Notes under the pieces: generated by a model
The model's database searches: none
Told to the model about the DNA's origin: nothing
The model's input: the letters and a program-made list of their open reading frames with translations, nothing else
Program-made: the position numbers and the translations under genes
Assembly (NCBI GenBank): GCA_030142905.1
Contig: JASJOG010000002.1
Coordinates: forward strand, 3,789,001 to 3,853,000
Reading direction: 5' to 3'
Source: Heliopora coerulea
Taxonomy: Eukaryota > Cnidaria > Anthozoa > Scleralcyonacea > Helioporidae
Length of the DNA: 64,000 bases
In this document: positions 33,701-48,400 of the stretch, one piece after another
How positions within the stretch are numbered: the first letter of the stretch is position 1
How the letters are laid out: each line of letters opens with the position of its first letter

Positions 33701-36700
33701 CTTGGGATGGCACTCAGTTCAACTTTGCTGAGGGGGAAGGATAGGTATCCCTTAAGTTGAAATATTAATCTTGAAAAATAGTTCAGTTAAAAAGTGAGTA
33801 TAGCTTGATTCCTTCCTGCCGAGATTGGTCTTGTACCATTTTACTCTTCGTATTACCAGACGGCTTAAATAGCATTCTGGACAGGAAACAATTAAATCAA
33901 ACGTGTAGCTTTCAACAAAATTTTGACTGGCTTATTTTCCACTTTATAGTAATATCACAATAATATGACCAATATTTCATGTTTTAAAATCTAAATTTAT
34001 TTTAAAATCTAAAATACGATGACTCTTTTCAACATGATCTTTGTAAGTGTCCCCTGAGCAGAGTATTCTGTCCTGTTAATGGTCCGACGTCCCAATTTAA
34101 GAGGAGAATTTCCCTAAAACAAGCAACAACATGAATAATGTCCGTGACAGGAACGTTGCCGGAAGTGAAAATCAGAAAAATTCCCTAGAAATTAAGATTT
34201 TTACATGTGTGTTAATTGATTAAGTTCCTCAAATTTATATCCCGTTTCTAAATCCAGATTTTTTTTCAATCATGATTTAGTTGTGACGTCCATAGCGGAA
34301 TTACTTAGTTGTGAGCCAAAGGTTTTAGAGCAGGCGTTGACAGAAAGAACAGTAGCTACCAAATATGAATCCTTCAAGACAACCCTTTCACCATCTGAGG
34401 TACAGTACGTTGTTGTTATTATTCTTGTGTACTAGTGCTCCTACCAAACGATTCTAATGGTCAAGGAAGTTTGTCGTGCTGTGGTAGGTACTGGTGTAAA
34501 TGTCCTAAACCAAAACATTTGGCTAGTTTAACCTTCCCTATGCGATCTGACTTCGAGTTGCTCAGTGCGGGACCATGTCACTGGTGATCAAAAAATTTCC
34601 TTTTCAATTATTCTCCGGACTTTGAAACTTTTTCTTATAAGTATCATAACTCAATGAATTGGCAATCGTTTCTCTACTACGTTCACTCATTCAGCGGAAT
34701 ATTACCAAAGGTTCCTTCGAGGGAGACTGAGAACGAATCAATTGATAAGGAATTGAACTAAGTAAATGCAGTGGAACCCCGCCATACGGCCACTTTGCCC
34801 CAGCGTAAAGTCCATACATTTTCTTATAAGAAAACCCCGTTAATGCAGGCACTCCGTCAATGCGGCCAACGGCCACATTGTGAAACCCAACGTATATATC
34901 CCTTTATAAGTTCACCTCGTTAATACGGCCATTCAAACCAAATGTGCTTTCCGAAGGACAGATTAGTGTAAACGAAAATAAATTATGAGTAGCAATAACG
35001 ATTCTTTTGTAATTGACAAAATCATATCGCTGACTTCTAAAACGGCCATTTCCTTTACGAAGTCAGGAATGTAGTACCACCCCTATTGCACCTTTTGCTG
35101 TTCATTACCAGAAAATATATTCTCATTAGCACCAACCTCAAACTCGTTAACGCAAAAATACATTCATTTTATTGAATCGACATTCATTAACGCTTTTCAA
35201 AATTTTTGCTAAATTAAAATACAAAATATACTATAAAACCTATAACTAACTAAATTAAAGAAAAATTGCTAAAAACTAATCCTAGAACTAAATCTATGAA
35301 TTACACTTATAAATGACCTGATTAAAAGATGTCCGCATTCCTTATATTAACACTAAAATCATCTAGAAAGTCAGGATTATTGTGAAAAGGGGTTCTAGAC
35401 CCACGAACGCATGTGTGTACTGATCTCAGAATCTCGAAAGATATGCGTGTTCTCAGCCAACTTATAGCTCTGGCATAGGGCTCGCCGTTCTTCCGGGAGA
35501 GTTTGTCCGCTAAATTGCTCAGGAACAGTTTACATTCGTTCCCCATTCCTCCGTTCGTGCCAAACACCAAAGGGGTAAACGATCCCATCTCTACGTCAAT
35601 GACTTTTTGTTGGTATTTCCTCTTCTTCTCCTTCTCATTTTCCGTGAAGATTGCTTCTGTGGATTTCTTCTGATTACTCGCTGAATTAACATGCGTTACT
35701 CATACGTCAAAGAATGCTGTTTTTCCTCGAGACCAGAAGCTCCCTGCTTTAATATCCAGTCTAGCTTCTGGGCTTATGACTGTCGATCTTAGATCGAAAA
35801 TTTCATTGTAGATAGGTAAAAGATGGGGTTCTACCTCTACATTCTTGCAGACTTTGCTGAGCAGGGACGTGAGAAGGTTCCGGATACCATCGTGTCTTTG
35901 CGAAACAAATCCCCCTTTCTTACACGAGAGGGCATGGCTGACAGAGAATCGATCTCCACACGAGTAGTGGCTTGGCAAATCTGCTAGTTGCAGATTGTAA
36001 CGCAGACGTAATGATTCCCTGAATTGTTGCTTGTTCAATGTCAGGCCTTGCTCTTCATTGGGTACGGCGTTGAGCCACGAGCTTGCGCCCTTGTCTCTGG
36101 CCTGCATCGTTGACCTTAATAGGTCCTGTGGGAGAGATGCGTCAATGGCCTCTCTTCTCGAATTCGCTGCTGCTGTCTTGAGTGACTGCTGTTGTCTTTT
36201 TAGGTCTTCTACGCTTTGTTCACCAGCTGGCATGAGGTTACTCTGCGTACGTATTGCTGATGCATGCGATGCTGTTATCGACTTTGAGGCAGCATACTGC
36301 TGTGGGGCTTCAACTTTCAGATCTAGTATACCCAGACCCCCTTGTGCTGGTGGTAGGGTGAATAGGTCTCGCAACTCATCAGGGAGCGGTTCCTTCAAAC
36401 CAAAGAGGGCTGGGAGGAAGCTATCGTTGATCACTTCATCGATTGGTTCAACATAGCCCTCAAAATTGTCAATGGTATGCATGAAATAATCGAATTTCGA
36501 TTTGTAGCCCTTTGTGAATGCAATATAGGCCGCTTGGGATTGACTCTTTGGAATTTCAGCCAGCAACTCGATGTTTTCCCTCCACCCGTGGACTTTTGCA
36601 CTACAATATTGGTCTTTATATATCTGGGATCCAATAACCGCTCTAGGTGCCTCTGACCTTCCGTTGTTTTTCCGACATCCTCTCCAAAAACCATGTCGGC

Positions 36701-39700
36701 CTCGTCTACTAAATCTTGTGTCTTTACTATCAGCCAACTTGTGTCTTTACTATCAGCCAACTCATTAACGCTTTTGTCGCTTTCAATTAACATTTTTGCA
36801 TAGAAGGTGACGCTCATTAGCGTAGAAACGCAACCATTTAAATCAAGGGGCATTCCATAGCGACAAAAGACGACCATTAACACCATTCTACTATACAGTA
36901 AGGGGAACGAAATTTCAATTACACAAGATATTTCTCTGGTCTGTAGCAGGATCGATTTAAGGTTATATGGAATCCCGAAATGTATAAGAGATAATGGAAT
37001 AAAACTATGGTACACCTTTTACTGTTTGTTACCAGAAAATACACTATCACTAACGCCAACCTCAACCCCCTTAACGCAAAAATACATTCATTTTATTAAA
37101 CTGATATTCACTAGCGTAGATACCCAACCATTTGCATCAAAGGGCATTCTATAACACTAACAGACGACCATTAACACCATTCTACTATACATTAGGGATA
37201 ACAAAATTTCAGTTAGACAAGATATTTCTCTTGCGTAATTGAAATTTTGCTATCCCTAGTGCAAGGTTTCTCAACGGAGCCGGTACCGCCCCGCAGGGGG
37301 CGTTCAGAGAACGTTGGGGGGCGACGGAAGCGATACAGCAGAGAGGGGGGCGTTTGGATGTGAATGGTGCGCGTTGATCAGTCATTCGCCACTATGGCAA
37401 TTTTAACTTTCTAGTTATCGATTAGTTATTTAGTGTTAAAATCTAACACTGACTAACTCAGCATCACCAAACAGAATAACTATATATTACAGTTATTCAG
37501 TTTGGTATTGCTTTTCGGTTTGGCGCTTGCACGGAGGACAGTCAAGGCCGATATGAAGATCCGGTTCAGGGACGTTACGAATTTAAATGTTCCCGATTGG
37601 GTGGTGAAACCTTTTCAGGTGGATATATTTCAAAACGAAGCCGCTATACAAGAGAATCTCATGGACCTTGAAAATGACCAGGAGGCACAAGCGACGTTTC
37701 GCACATCTGGGTGGCATGCGATGTGGGCCATGCACGGCCAGCGTTTTCTTACGTTATGGGAGTAGGCTCTGATTCTTTTCCTTGCATTCCCCACTTCCTA
37801 TCTCGTTGAGCAGGCTTTCAGCCAAGTACTGCACATGCAGCCAAAGTACCGAAATCGGCTAAATCTGATACCCTCGGGTGCGCTCAGGCTCAAGTTGACC
37901 TCCATCCGTCCATCTGTAAAGAAGTAAGTGGCAAATCACCAGGCACAGGGCTCCCACTAATGTACCCCTGCAATGAAGCTTTTCTTCTCGTCCTTAGCAC
38001 TGACGGGTATTCGGCGACTAAAATATTTGTCTAAAACAGTTACTTTAAAACAAGTTATATTTGTTTGCGTTTCGTTTGCGCTCGTTGTTTTGTAAGTAGC
38101 TTTTTAGGTTTTCTTTATCGACACTTGAAATTTTTCTTTTGTTAAGTTTTGTCCTTCTGAAAATCTGTCTGCCTTCTTTTGCTTAAGAGCCAAAGAGATG
38201 GTTTGTCTTATCAAAGGCTTTTATATCATGCAGAAACAATTGGGATGACTTTGTTATCATGTGTCAGAAGATTATGTTACGTCAATTTTAAATGTGATTG
38301 TTAATTTTATTCTTTAAGAATCTTAATTGAGTTTGGAAGTTAATACAATTTTAAAACTATTCCCAAATGTTATTTGGGTGACTTTAAATGATGTTTAAAT
38401 GTGGGAAAATGTGTTTGAAATAGTTATTTGGCAGTCAGTGGTACTCATATTAAAACAAATTAAATGGTTTTCTGACTAAAATTATTAAAATGACGGCATT
38501 ACTGACTGGGAATATCAAGTAGGGGGCGGGTTTCGGCGTAAGGCAGGTGGGCGTTCATCTAAAAAAGGCTGAGAACTACTGCCCTAGTGTAAAGTAGAAT
38601 GGTGTTAATGGTTGTTTATTGGCGCTATAGAATGCCCTTTGATGCAAATGGTTGCGTATCTACGCTAGTGAATGTCGAATGAATAAAATGAATGTATTTT
38701 TGCGTTAATGAGTTTGAGGTTGGCGTTAATGATAGTATATTTTCTGGTAATGAACAGCAAAAGGTATAATTCGTACATAAACTAAATTCGGTTAGACAGT
38801 TCGAACCTCTTTTATTTCGCCAATATTTCGATGATTGTTTAGCTATGTAAAATGCTCTACTGACCACGTTCTGCTCTGCTGAGCCCTTTCAGAACTGTCT
38901 TAACTCACAACATTGAATTATGCAACTGAAGACAGTTGTCCAGTCTATTGCAGTGACAAAATAGAATCTTAACATGTATTTTAGTTCACAGCACTTTGTT
39001 AACACACATCAACTTTCGTGTCCCTGAAAAAAAAAATGTTTTGCAGCAAAATAAAGCTTCGCGATCAATGCTTTCATGCAGTCCAGTACTGCCGTGTATT
39101 GTAAGCTTTGGTTGCAGAATATGTTTTGTCTAAGATTTAAAAGTTAATGTGTGTTAGCAAAGTGCTTTGAACTAAAGTTGGTCAACAGCTTGAAGTTATA
39201 CTTGTCTGGGAAAGCGTGGTATGATGAGAAAATTTTATAATATCAGTTAAGTGAAGGTGCAGACGAAACCATATTTAAAAGATAAGGGAATAAAACTATC
39301 AAAATTTATAAACAAACCGGTGAACATGCGCTTCCGATAAACAGAGGTTGAAAACCGTGTGTGCGATCAAGTAAGACGTTCAAGAAAGATAGAATAGAAC
39401 TATTCTCTATCCCATTACAAAACATATTTCAATGTTGTGAGTTAAGGTAGTCTTGTAAGGGCTCAGAAAAATGGCAAAACAGTCATCGACATATTGGCGA
39501 AATAAGAGATTCGAACGGTCTAACCGAATGTAGTTTATGTACGAACTATGACAGTTTTATTCCCTTATCTTATATCCAACAGTCCGGAGAAGTATCTTGC
39601 GTAACTGAAATTTTGTTCTCCCTAATGTATAGTAGAATGGTGTTAATGGTCGTCTGTTGTTGCTATAGAATGCCCTTTGATGCACACGGTTGCGTATCTA

Positions 39701-42700
39701 CGCTTTATGAATGTCACCTTCTATGCAAAAATTTTAATTGAACGTAACAAAAGCATTGATGAATGTCGATTCATTAAAGTGAATACGTTTTCGCATTTAT
39801 GAGTTTGAGGTTGGCGTTAATGATTGTATATTCTCTGGCAATGAACAGCAAAAAGTGTAAATGACAAAGGGAAATAAAACTTGAGAAATTCTTATATCTT
39901 TTAAATTGCAAGATGATTAAGTCATTGTACTTGCACAGAACAAGTCAATCGATAGTCACAGATTTTTTTTCAAAATCCTGTTGAAAGTTAATTTATTAAT
40001 GAAAGTAACATGTAAAATTCGAGAGTTTGGGGCCCTTGTTTTGAAAGGGACACTACATATAGCAGATTGTTCCGGTTTATAAAATTCATTCATATTTATC
40101 TCACAAAGTAGTTCCGTTTGAATTAAATTATATCTGCAATCTGGATGCCTAAGAACAGTTGTTTAGAAGTGCAGTTGTGATATAACTGTCTTGACATCAC
40201 TTCAAAGAGACCAGCCATGAAATTTGACCGTACCTCGTTAATACGGCCACCTAGTTAATACGGCCACCTAGTTAATACGGCTAGATACTTACGGCCCGTT
40301 GGTGGCCGTATTAACGTAGTTTCACTGTACTTCAAAACATATATCACCCATACCTGATCTTAGCTCTTACCAGAAGCCTAAACCTAAACGACTAGCAAAA
40401 CGCTTTCTAATCAATCCTTTCCTCAGTTCAAATGCTTTTATACCCCCTCGTTCCTAGGGCTGTCGCAGAAACCTCGCAGAAACCTTGTTCTAACCAATAC
40501 TTTCTAGCATTCACCGATGTATTCCAACATGACACTATATGTTGTAAGATTGCTGTATCTTGCTGTTGGTGTTATTGAGCGTCTTTTAACTCCGTCATTC
40601 TACACTCAAACTTTTCCCACTCCACCTTGCCGTGTAATTAATCCAATCAAGTGTAAGTGTTCCTTATTCTTTTCAGCTGCATTGTGTGTTTTTAATTCAT
40701 ATCTCGTAGGAAACAGCATTGCGGGGTAATCTTGATCGGACAAAAATAAAATAAAGATGACGTTAACGGAGACGGGGCATTGACAGAATCTACTCGAGAA
40801 TGAAAATAATCGAAAGTGTTCTGTTGGTATACATGGATACCTTAAGAAGACGATTTTTGGAAAGTTTTTACCGACATTTTCATTTTCAATTCCAGGCCGT
40901 TTATGCAAGAAACGCTCTGAGTAAGGCAATTTATGATCGCCTTTTTTCATGGCTTGTCGCGAGAATAAACCAAAGTATTAAGGTAACATACAAAATAATC
41001 TTGAATTTTAAGTGGTGTTGATTATTTCTTACACTATAGTTGGAATTTAAAAGGAGTTGCAAGTCTTTACTACCAAACTGTTTTTGACAAGTTTAAAGGC
41101 AATAAACGAGTCCTTATAATGTAATTAACTGTGAAAGCCACTTACAACTCTGCCAAAACGCTCTTGTATAGTCAAGCGTCTATTCTTCAGTATTTCTACA
41201 TTTCTAGCTTTTACTTGTCAACAGTGAAAAGCAATCACGAACTGTTGTTGGCAAGTAGAAAGACATAGTGAATGCCACTGTCAACTCTACCAAAAAGCTT
41301 TTGGCCAAGCGTCCATCCTTCTTCGTTGTTTCTACCTTTTAACTTTCAACAATGAAAAACAATCACCTTTTCAATTTTCAGGTGAGAAAAAGGTTGAGAA
41401 CCAAAGTCATCGGAGTGTTGGACATTTATGGATTTGAGGTCTTCCAGGTAATCACAAACAATTTTTACATTTTATTATCTTTCATGAAAAGGAAAAATCC
41501 CTCAGTAAAACAGGAAAGAGGACGAAAGCAAAAGTTTTGCTATCGTTAAAGGATGCGTGTGCTTTGAGAGAATAGCATGGTTTCTTTGGTGACCAGCTAT
41601 TTTGGAAGTGGAAACCTTTTACTGCTAGTTTTATTCTATTTTTTCAGTCAACTGTTAAACCTATTCAAATTAGATCTAAGTTTTCGGTGTGATGTGACGA
41701 GTCAGCTTGATTTCTAATTCATTCGTCTCAATGTTCAGATATCTGGCATTGAAAATCAAAGTGACGTTTTATCAGAAATCTTCTCGCCGCAGCTGTTGAC
41801 AATAAGAGCTCATTAAAAGAATTTCAGGGCATTAGGATCAGTTAATATAATTTTCAAAGTTCATTATTACGAAAAGGTGCATCTAATGATGAAGAGATGC
41901 AGGTCCTGTGAAGACAAACCTGTTGGATCGTAACGAGTGTTCTGTTCATTCAGGTCAAGTGGAGAGTTTACTGTCCGTACACAAGATTCCTACCTGAAAA
42001 TTTTGTCGCACTGTGAATTAAGTATACAGCGAAGATTCAAACAGGATAGTCTGGGTGAAAGACAGCAAATGCTAGTCATGCTCAAAATTTAACCCCGGTT
42101 TCATTGTCTGGTTGCACCGTTTTTGCGACGGCTTTTTGATAAAACGAAATCTACCTGTGTGTCTGCAGTTACGTTACGTAGTCGTGGGTATTCTAGTGTC
42201 CAACTGTAAGAAAACAGTTTTCCTTTCAGGCTAAACTTAACTCCTTCCTGATGGCAGGTTTCCCTTGGCCGAGTTAAGTTCTCTCGCTGCAGCCAGAGTA
42301 AAATACTGAGGGATCGCTGCCATCTGGGAAAAGCTAAAAACAAAACAAGCTCCGACGAGTAACATCCTGGAAACCCAATATATGAGTTAATCAATAAGAC
42401 GAGACAATGATGAGGGTGATATTTCGACTCTTTATTTCGAAATACATGTATCCCTTTAATTGTTACCCATCGTGTACTTTACCCCATCTTTGGTTTACCA
42501 CATGATATTGAATAATTCACTGGGATATTTTTGTATGTATATCTTAAAATGTTCAGTCAGTGCGCTAACTTCATTTCTTTTTCGTTGGGGCTGTGAGTTG
42601 TTAGTTCCTGGAACAGTTTTTTGAGAACTTACCGTTTTCTTCTTATGGCACCAATGTTATTTCAAACACCTTTTCGCTTACACAAATAATAACGGGTCTA

Positions 42701-45433
42701 GGTGGGCCAAAAAAATTACCTGTGTTTCCGGTTTCCCGACCCCTACCCAGTTTTTAGACACTGAAATTGCCGACCCTAATCTTTTTATTGAATTTTGCAA
42801 AGAGCCTGGGCCCGAGTTGCAACATGATTTTTATCTTGGGATAACAATCATGGCGGCCGATCCTGGAATCGTGCTGAAAAATAAACTTTGGACACACGCA
42901 CAAAAAAAAACAAGTCAATAAAAAAAGAAACTTAACCTATCCTACGTGAGTTTTTGCAACAAGAAATAGGAAACCTAGATATTTTTTTTTTTTTGCGTTG
43001 TTCGAAAAGTGATATGCGCTAATCCAAAATTAAGCTTGTGGTACTATTTCGTTATGCTTTGGTTAGCTATTTTAGTTTAAACAATTCAGTTTAAAACCTT
43101 CTGAATTCATAAAAAGTAAATTTTTGTCGTTTTATCGATTAACTACACCAAGCAACGATTATAGGTTAACGGCCTTTGAGCAACCTAGCTGAGGTCTTTA
43201 AATTTAAAGAAGATGGTGACATTTTTTGATCACGACGAGGTACCAAATGGCTTTCAGCATAGATTTTTGTTAAAGAACGTAAGGGGGGGGGGTACCTTCA
43301 GATTTCTGGGTGATTAATGCATGTGTACTAATAGTAAAGATTATTTGCATATGTAGCTTGGTCAGAATTTTTATACTCTCATTTTAATCCTGCTACACTG
43401 TTCAAATTCAAAGCATGTCAATTTACCTCTTATCCAGAAAAACTGCTTTGAACAATTCATCATAAACTATTGTAACGAAAAGTTACAACAGATTTTCCTG
43501 GAGCTTACGCTGAAGTCAGAGCAAGAAGAATACGTAAGAGAGGTAAAGGGCAGTCATAGTAATACGATGAGAAAGCAACAACAGTACAGAACCTATAAGT
43601 ATACTACGTAATAAATCCCAAGCTTTTCTTCTGTTAACACAAAAATATATCAAGCTACAAACATCCACAACCACAACCACAACCACAACCTCTAGAGCAA
43701 TGCCAGCAACATCAACCCCGGCAACAACAACAGGAATACAAGAGCAGTAAAGAATAGTCATGGTAAAATAATGACATACTACAATACAGAACTTACAAGT
43801 GTAACATTTACTGTACACCTCATAAATTGCAAAGCTTTCCACCTGTTGACTCAATAATACATCAGGGTACAAACAATAGCAGCAGCACAACAACAACAAC
43901 AACAACCATAACCATTAGAGCAACACTAAGCAATCGCAATAACGACACCTACTACAACGGCTATTACATCGACAGCAAGAATAACAAAAACATTGTTGAC
44001 TATAATGAAAGTAAAAGTAGTTATAATAATAATAGCAATAATATTGGTGATAATAGCAACGATAACAGTAATAGCAATAGTAATGAAAATGATGATAATA
44101 GTAATAATAGTAGGAATAGTAATTAATAGTAATAATAATGGTAATAATAATGGTAATAATAATGGTGATATTAATAGCAATAATTACATTAATATTTACT
44201 GAATAGTAATAGAAATTATGGTAGTAATTGTAATAATGGTGGTAATGGTAATTGTCATTATAATTATCATGACTATCATCGTTATATTTATAGCTGTATT
44301 TGTAGTTATAGTTACAGTAACAGTGTTCCAGGTAATGGTTATGGTCATAGTTATGATTATTTCTATGATTGTGTGTGTAATTATTAGTATAGATATAGTT
44401 ATAATACGATCTTCCTAATTATACTTTTGGCAACTTTTAGGGCATCGAATGGACTCACATTGACTACTTCAATAATTCAGTTATTTGCGAACTTATTGAA
44501 AAGGTTAGGGGAAAACAAAACTAAAATTATGCTACAGAGCTCATTATTCGTTGACTTCCAGTAATAGATTTTATGGTGTTTTTCGCGTATGATAGATCTC
44601 GGTCAACATAAACTCGTCAAAGGATTCTGAGTGTTTCTTTTTCCTTTTTCCTTGTTCCTAGTCTAATGTTGGTATTATAGCAATGTTAGATGAAGAATGT
44701 TTAAGACCTGGAAAGGTAAACTGCTTATCTATCTCGATAATTGCTGTAAAAAGAATTATATAATGCTCTATTATCCTCTTCAATTGTTGTTCTTCTCTTC
44801 TGTTTCGTTTTGCTCTGTTATGCTTCGTTCCATTCCATTCCATTCAGTTCTGATGCACTCTGTATTGTTCTCTTGTCGATGCTGTTTCATCTCATTCCTT
44901 TTTTATGCCGTTTACTTTGCTCCAGTTTTCTTCATACTGCTTCACTCTTTTCCACTAAACTTCAACCTAGTTTACTCTACTGTACGCCATTTAACTTTCT
45001 TCTTCTCCTCCTTACTCTATTTTAGGCTTGTTCAGTTCATTTCGTCCATTTTGTCTCACTCCGTTTTATGCATTCAACTCCAAAATACTCATATGACCCA
45101 CTCCCAAACTAAGAATAGTGTAGTTGTTGCCTTTCAAAATACCATCTTATGTGAATTTATACATATTCATTTATTTATATAAGGCTTCGGACCTTACTCT
45201 GCTGGATAAATTAAACTCGAAGTATCAACACCATCCGCATTACGATAGCAAGGCTGGAAATTTCAAGAAGCCAAATCTCAAGATTGGACACGAACAATTT
45301 GTGTTGAAACATTATGCTGGAGACGTAAGTTGTGACGATTTAGACAGGTTTTGTTTAGCATTCATTTATCTTGTTTTACTCTGCCTTTTTATCTATTTAT
45401 TTATTTATCTATTTATTTATTTATTTATTTATT

Positions 45434-45481
<48 letters not shown>

Positions 45482-48400
45482 CTTATTGACTGTTGTTTTG
45501 CCCTGTTTTACTTTTCTATGCTTTCCCTTGTTTTATCTTGCTTAGTTTTTTCTTCTAATTTTTTCTTTCGCTCTTATTCTCGTTCTTGTCTTTGTCTCTG
45601 TTTTTATTCGTACATGGGTGCTTGAGTTCGTTCTTTCGACCCTACGCCCGTCTACTCGCTTGGTAACTAACTAGTTCCTTTGTTTCTCTTTCCGTTCGGT
45701 CGTTCGGTCGTTCGGTCGTTCGGTTGTTCAGCTAGTCGGTTGGTCGTTTCGTTTGATGGATCGTGCTTTGGTCGGTTAAATGGTCAATCTTTCGTTTGTC
45801 CGTTTATTCTTTCGTTCGCTAATCCATTCGTTCATCCGTCCTTCCGTTTGTTCGTCATGCCATTAATTCATCACATTTGGTTTTGTTTTAGGTTACCTAT
45901 GACGTAAACGGGTTTTTAGACAAAAATAACGATCCTCTGTTCCGAGATTTGTCGCAAGCCATGTTCCAATGTGAACATCCACTACTAAAACAACTCTTTC
46001 CGGAAGGTAAGCAGCAGTTTTAGTGCTCGATACAACTATGAACTGACCTTTTACCAAGTGTTATGAAATAAGACTGCTTTACTGCTGTATTTGCATTCTA
46101 GGAAATCCCAAGACGCCGTCACGAAAGAGACCCAGCACGGCTGCAACCCAGTTTAAAGTAAGTCCTGTCATTGTTATCATTCTAGCTATTGCAGCATGAC
46201 CATCAAGATCATTTAATAATAATCACAGATATACTGATTATGCATCAATTTATTTGTACGATTATTAGCAGCTGTGATCAAGTTCTTAATAAAAGTTGTG
46301 GTTTTGACTATGGCTGTGACTACAATTATGCAACGGTTGTAATAATCTTTACAATTATGGCTGGAGTAATTGTTATTATAACGATTTTGAAAAATAAGGT
46401 GTCTCAGAGTTGAAAGGGTTTCACTAGTGATAACAATTGACCATCCCTCTTTTCAACACCTCAGGTGTCCGTTGGACAGTTAATGAAGAATCTGAAAGCC
46501 AAAAATCCCAATTATGTGAGGTGTATTAAAGTAAGTTATCGGTAGCTTTTTGAAAGTTGAGCAACATCTCAAGTACTTCGATGACAGTATCCAGTACATT
46601 TTTAGCGGGAAATTTGATCCAATCAAAGCCCGCGTACGATACACATTATTCTATAAATAGAGAATAACAAATGAGCGCTCGGAGATATAGAATTTATTCG
46701 TAGTGGCGTAGCCATATCTCCAAACTCCCATGTATTGTTTATTTCATAAATACTAACGTATAGTCTAAAGTGACGATCAACCGTCTGGAAAGTTTTTGTC
46801 TGGTTTTGCTGTCTAAAAAGCTTGTTTTGTTCGCATTCAAGCAAACAAACCGCCATCGAGATACGAATTATAATATATTAGTTCTGATTGATCTAATAAA
46901 GTATCCTACACAGCTTTTCATTGGATCGTTGAACCAATATTTTTGCGTGTAGAAATATCGCGTTTTTACATGTAAAAATATTGTATCTTTTACGTGTGAT
47001 AAAATACGATTTTTCTCAGTGGCCGAAAATGTTGTATCACGCTCTATTTTGTGAAATAAAAGTAAATACTGCAGTTTCGTTCAGATGGACGGCTTCTGCT
47101 TGAAATGTCAGTATTTCTTTGGCTTCTTCTTCATTTTACCAGTTCATCCTGATTGCAATTGTCTGATTTTTAGAACAAGCTGCCTTCGCAGCGCACACTT
47201 TGTACCAAAAAGACGCTCATTACTTGGCTATTCTGTCAATTTGTGTTTCTTTTCCCTCAGAGGAACGTCTTTTAATGTAACGTAAAAATTTCCAAGCTTC
47301 TAGCCCCTGCTTAGGATTTGTTACATTCATTTCGTATTCTCAACAAGTGAAATAAAAGATTGAAAGATCTGCACTTTTTTTTGTTGTATTGAAACTATTG
47401 TTCTGTCTTATATTCCTTTGTTAACTTCGTTTTGTTTTCTGTAGTATAGTTCACTCCTTTTCCAATCGATCTTTGTGTAGATCTTAGACAAACGCTCTTC
47501 TGAGCTATCACTTCGTTTGTAATTCTAATCTCATCTTGACATTAAGGAATAATTATTGTAGAGCTGCACTAGCCGCAAGTAATGGTCAAACTCAGTTGCT
47601 TCATCTGCTTTTTTGTGATTTTGTTCTTTAGCCTAATGAAACCAAGACTGCAAAAGTCTTTGACGAGCGTTCAGTCAGACATCAAGTGAGATACTTAGGG
47701 TAAGTAATTTGACCTGCGTAGTTGTGATGTAGTACCGGTACGTTATAATTATTCTTTATGAAATAACATGTATCGTAAGGGAGCTCTGATTGGTTAAGAC
47801 CCATGCCTGGGTCAGAATCTCCGAAGATGGAAAATTTCCCGTCAAAAGTTCATTGAAGTTTTTCTTGCAATTTCAGTCGAACTATTATTCAAAACAAATG
47901 CTTAATGGCTCCTTTGTGTGTGTTTGGGTACTGTTATTCAAATACTTGGTATGTCGCTTGAGTTTCGAGTAACTTAAAAAATTCTTTTCTTCTATTTTTT
48001 TTTGCATTGGTTTTTTTTTTCTTTTTTTTATATATATATTTTTTATTTTCATTTTTTATTTTTTTTTTTCAATTCCTTATTTTTGTCTTGTCTTTGATAG
48101 GAAGCGAATGATTTTTAAGAGAAGTGCTCACTCCATCAATTATTTAATAAACTTAACATTTTAATATCTGTTGTTATTTAATTAAAGAAATACTAAGAGT
48201 GGATGTCTGTAAACATCGAGGACTCGTGGACAAACATGAAATGTCGGATTTCTTCATATTTTGTCTGGATAATCCCTTTGGTGAACTATTATTGAAAATC
48301 AAGGTAAAACTTTCCAAAGGAATTTCGTTTCGAAGTTAAACGTGAAATGCTGCATCGAGTCAGAGACGACGTTTCATAGGCCGAAAATTAGCAAAATATA

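Larger units (their letters stand above)
34769..40327. mobile_element. Composite nested block with pogo/Tigger-like ends
   Basis: The left end CAGTGGAACCCCGCCATACG (34,769 on) and the reverse complement of the right end CAGTGAAACTACGTTAATAC (ending 40,327) both continue into ACGGCCAC. AATACGGCCACC words repeat near both ends. The right end is followed by TA as expected for Tc1/mariner-pogo target sites; the left is preceded by TG, possibly a mutated TA. The 5.6 kb interior contains several copies, in both orientations, of a 150-250 bp unit with TTAACACCATTCTACTATAC and AAATACATTCATTTTATT, plus a retroelement fragment and a hAT element. Fills most of myosin intron 11. Confidence 0.6.

Noticed and set aside
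36031..36456. 141-codon open frame on the plus strand
   Set aside because: Antisense shadow of the retroelement frame.
36771..37015. N-terminal half of a 194-codon frame upstream of the retroelement fragment
   Set aside because: Retroelement similarity begins only at about 36,770; the rest translates the inverted repeat unit of the surrounding block.
43827..44418. Asn-rich and Ile/Val-rich open frames
   Set aside because: Products of trinucleotide simple repeats in an intron.
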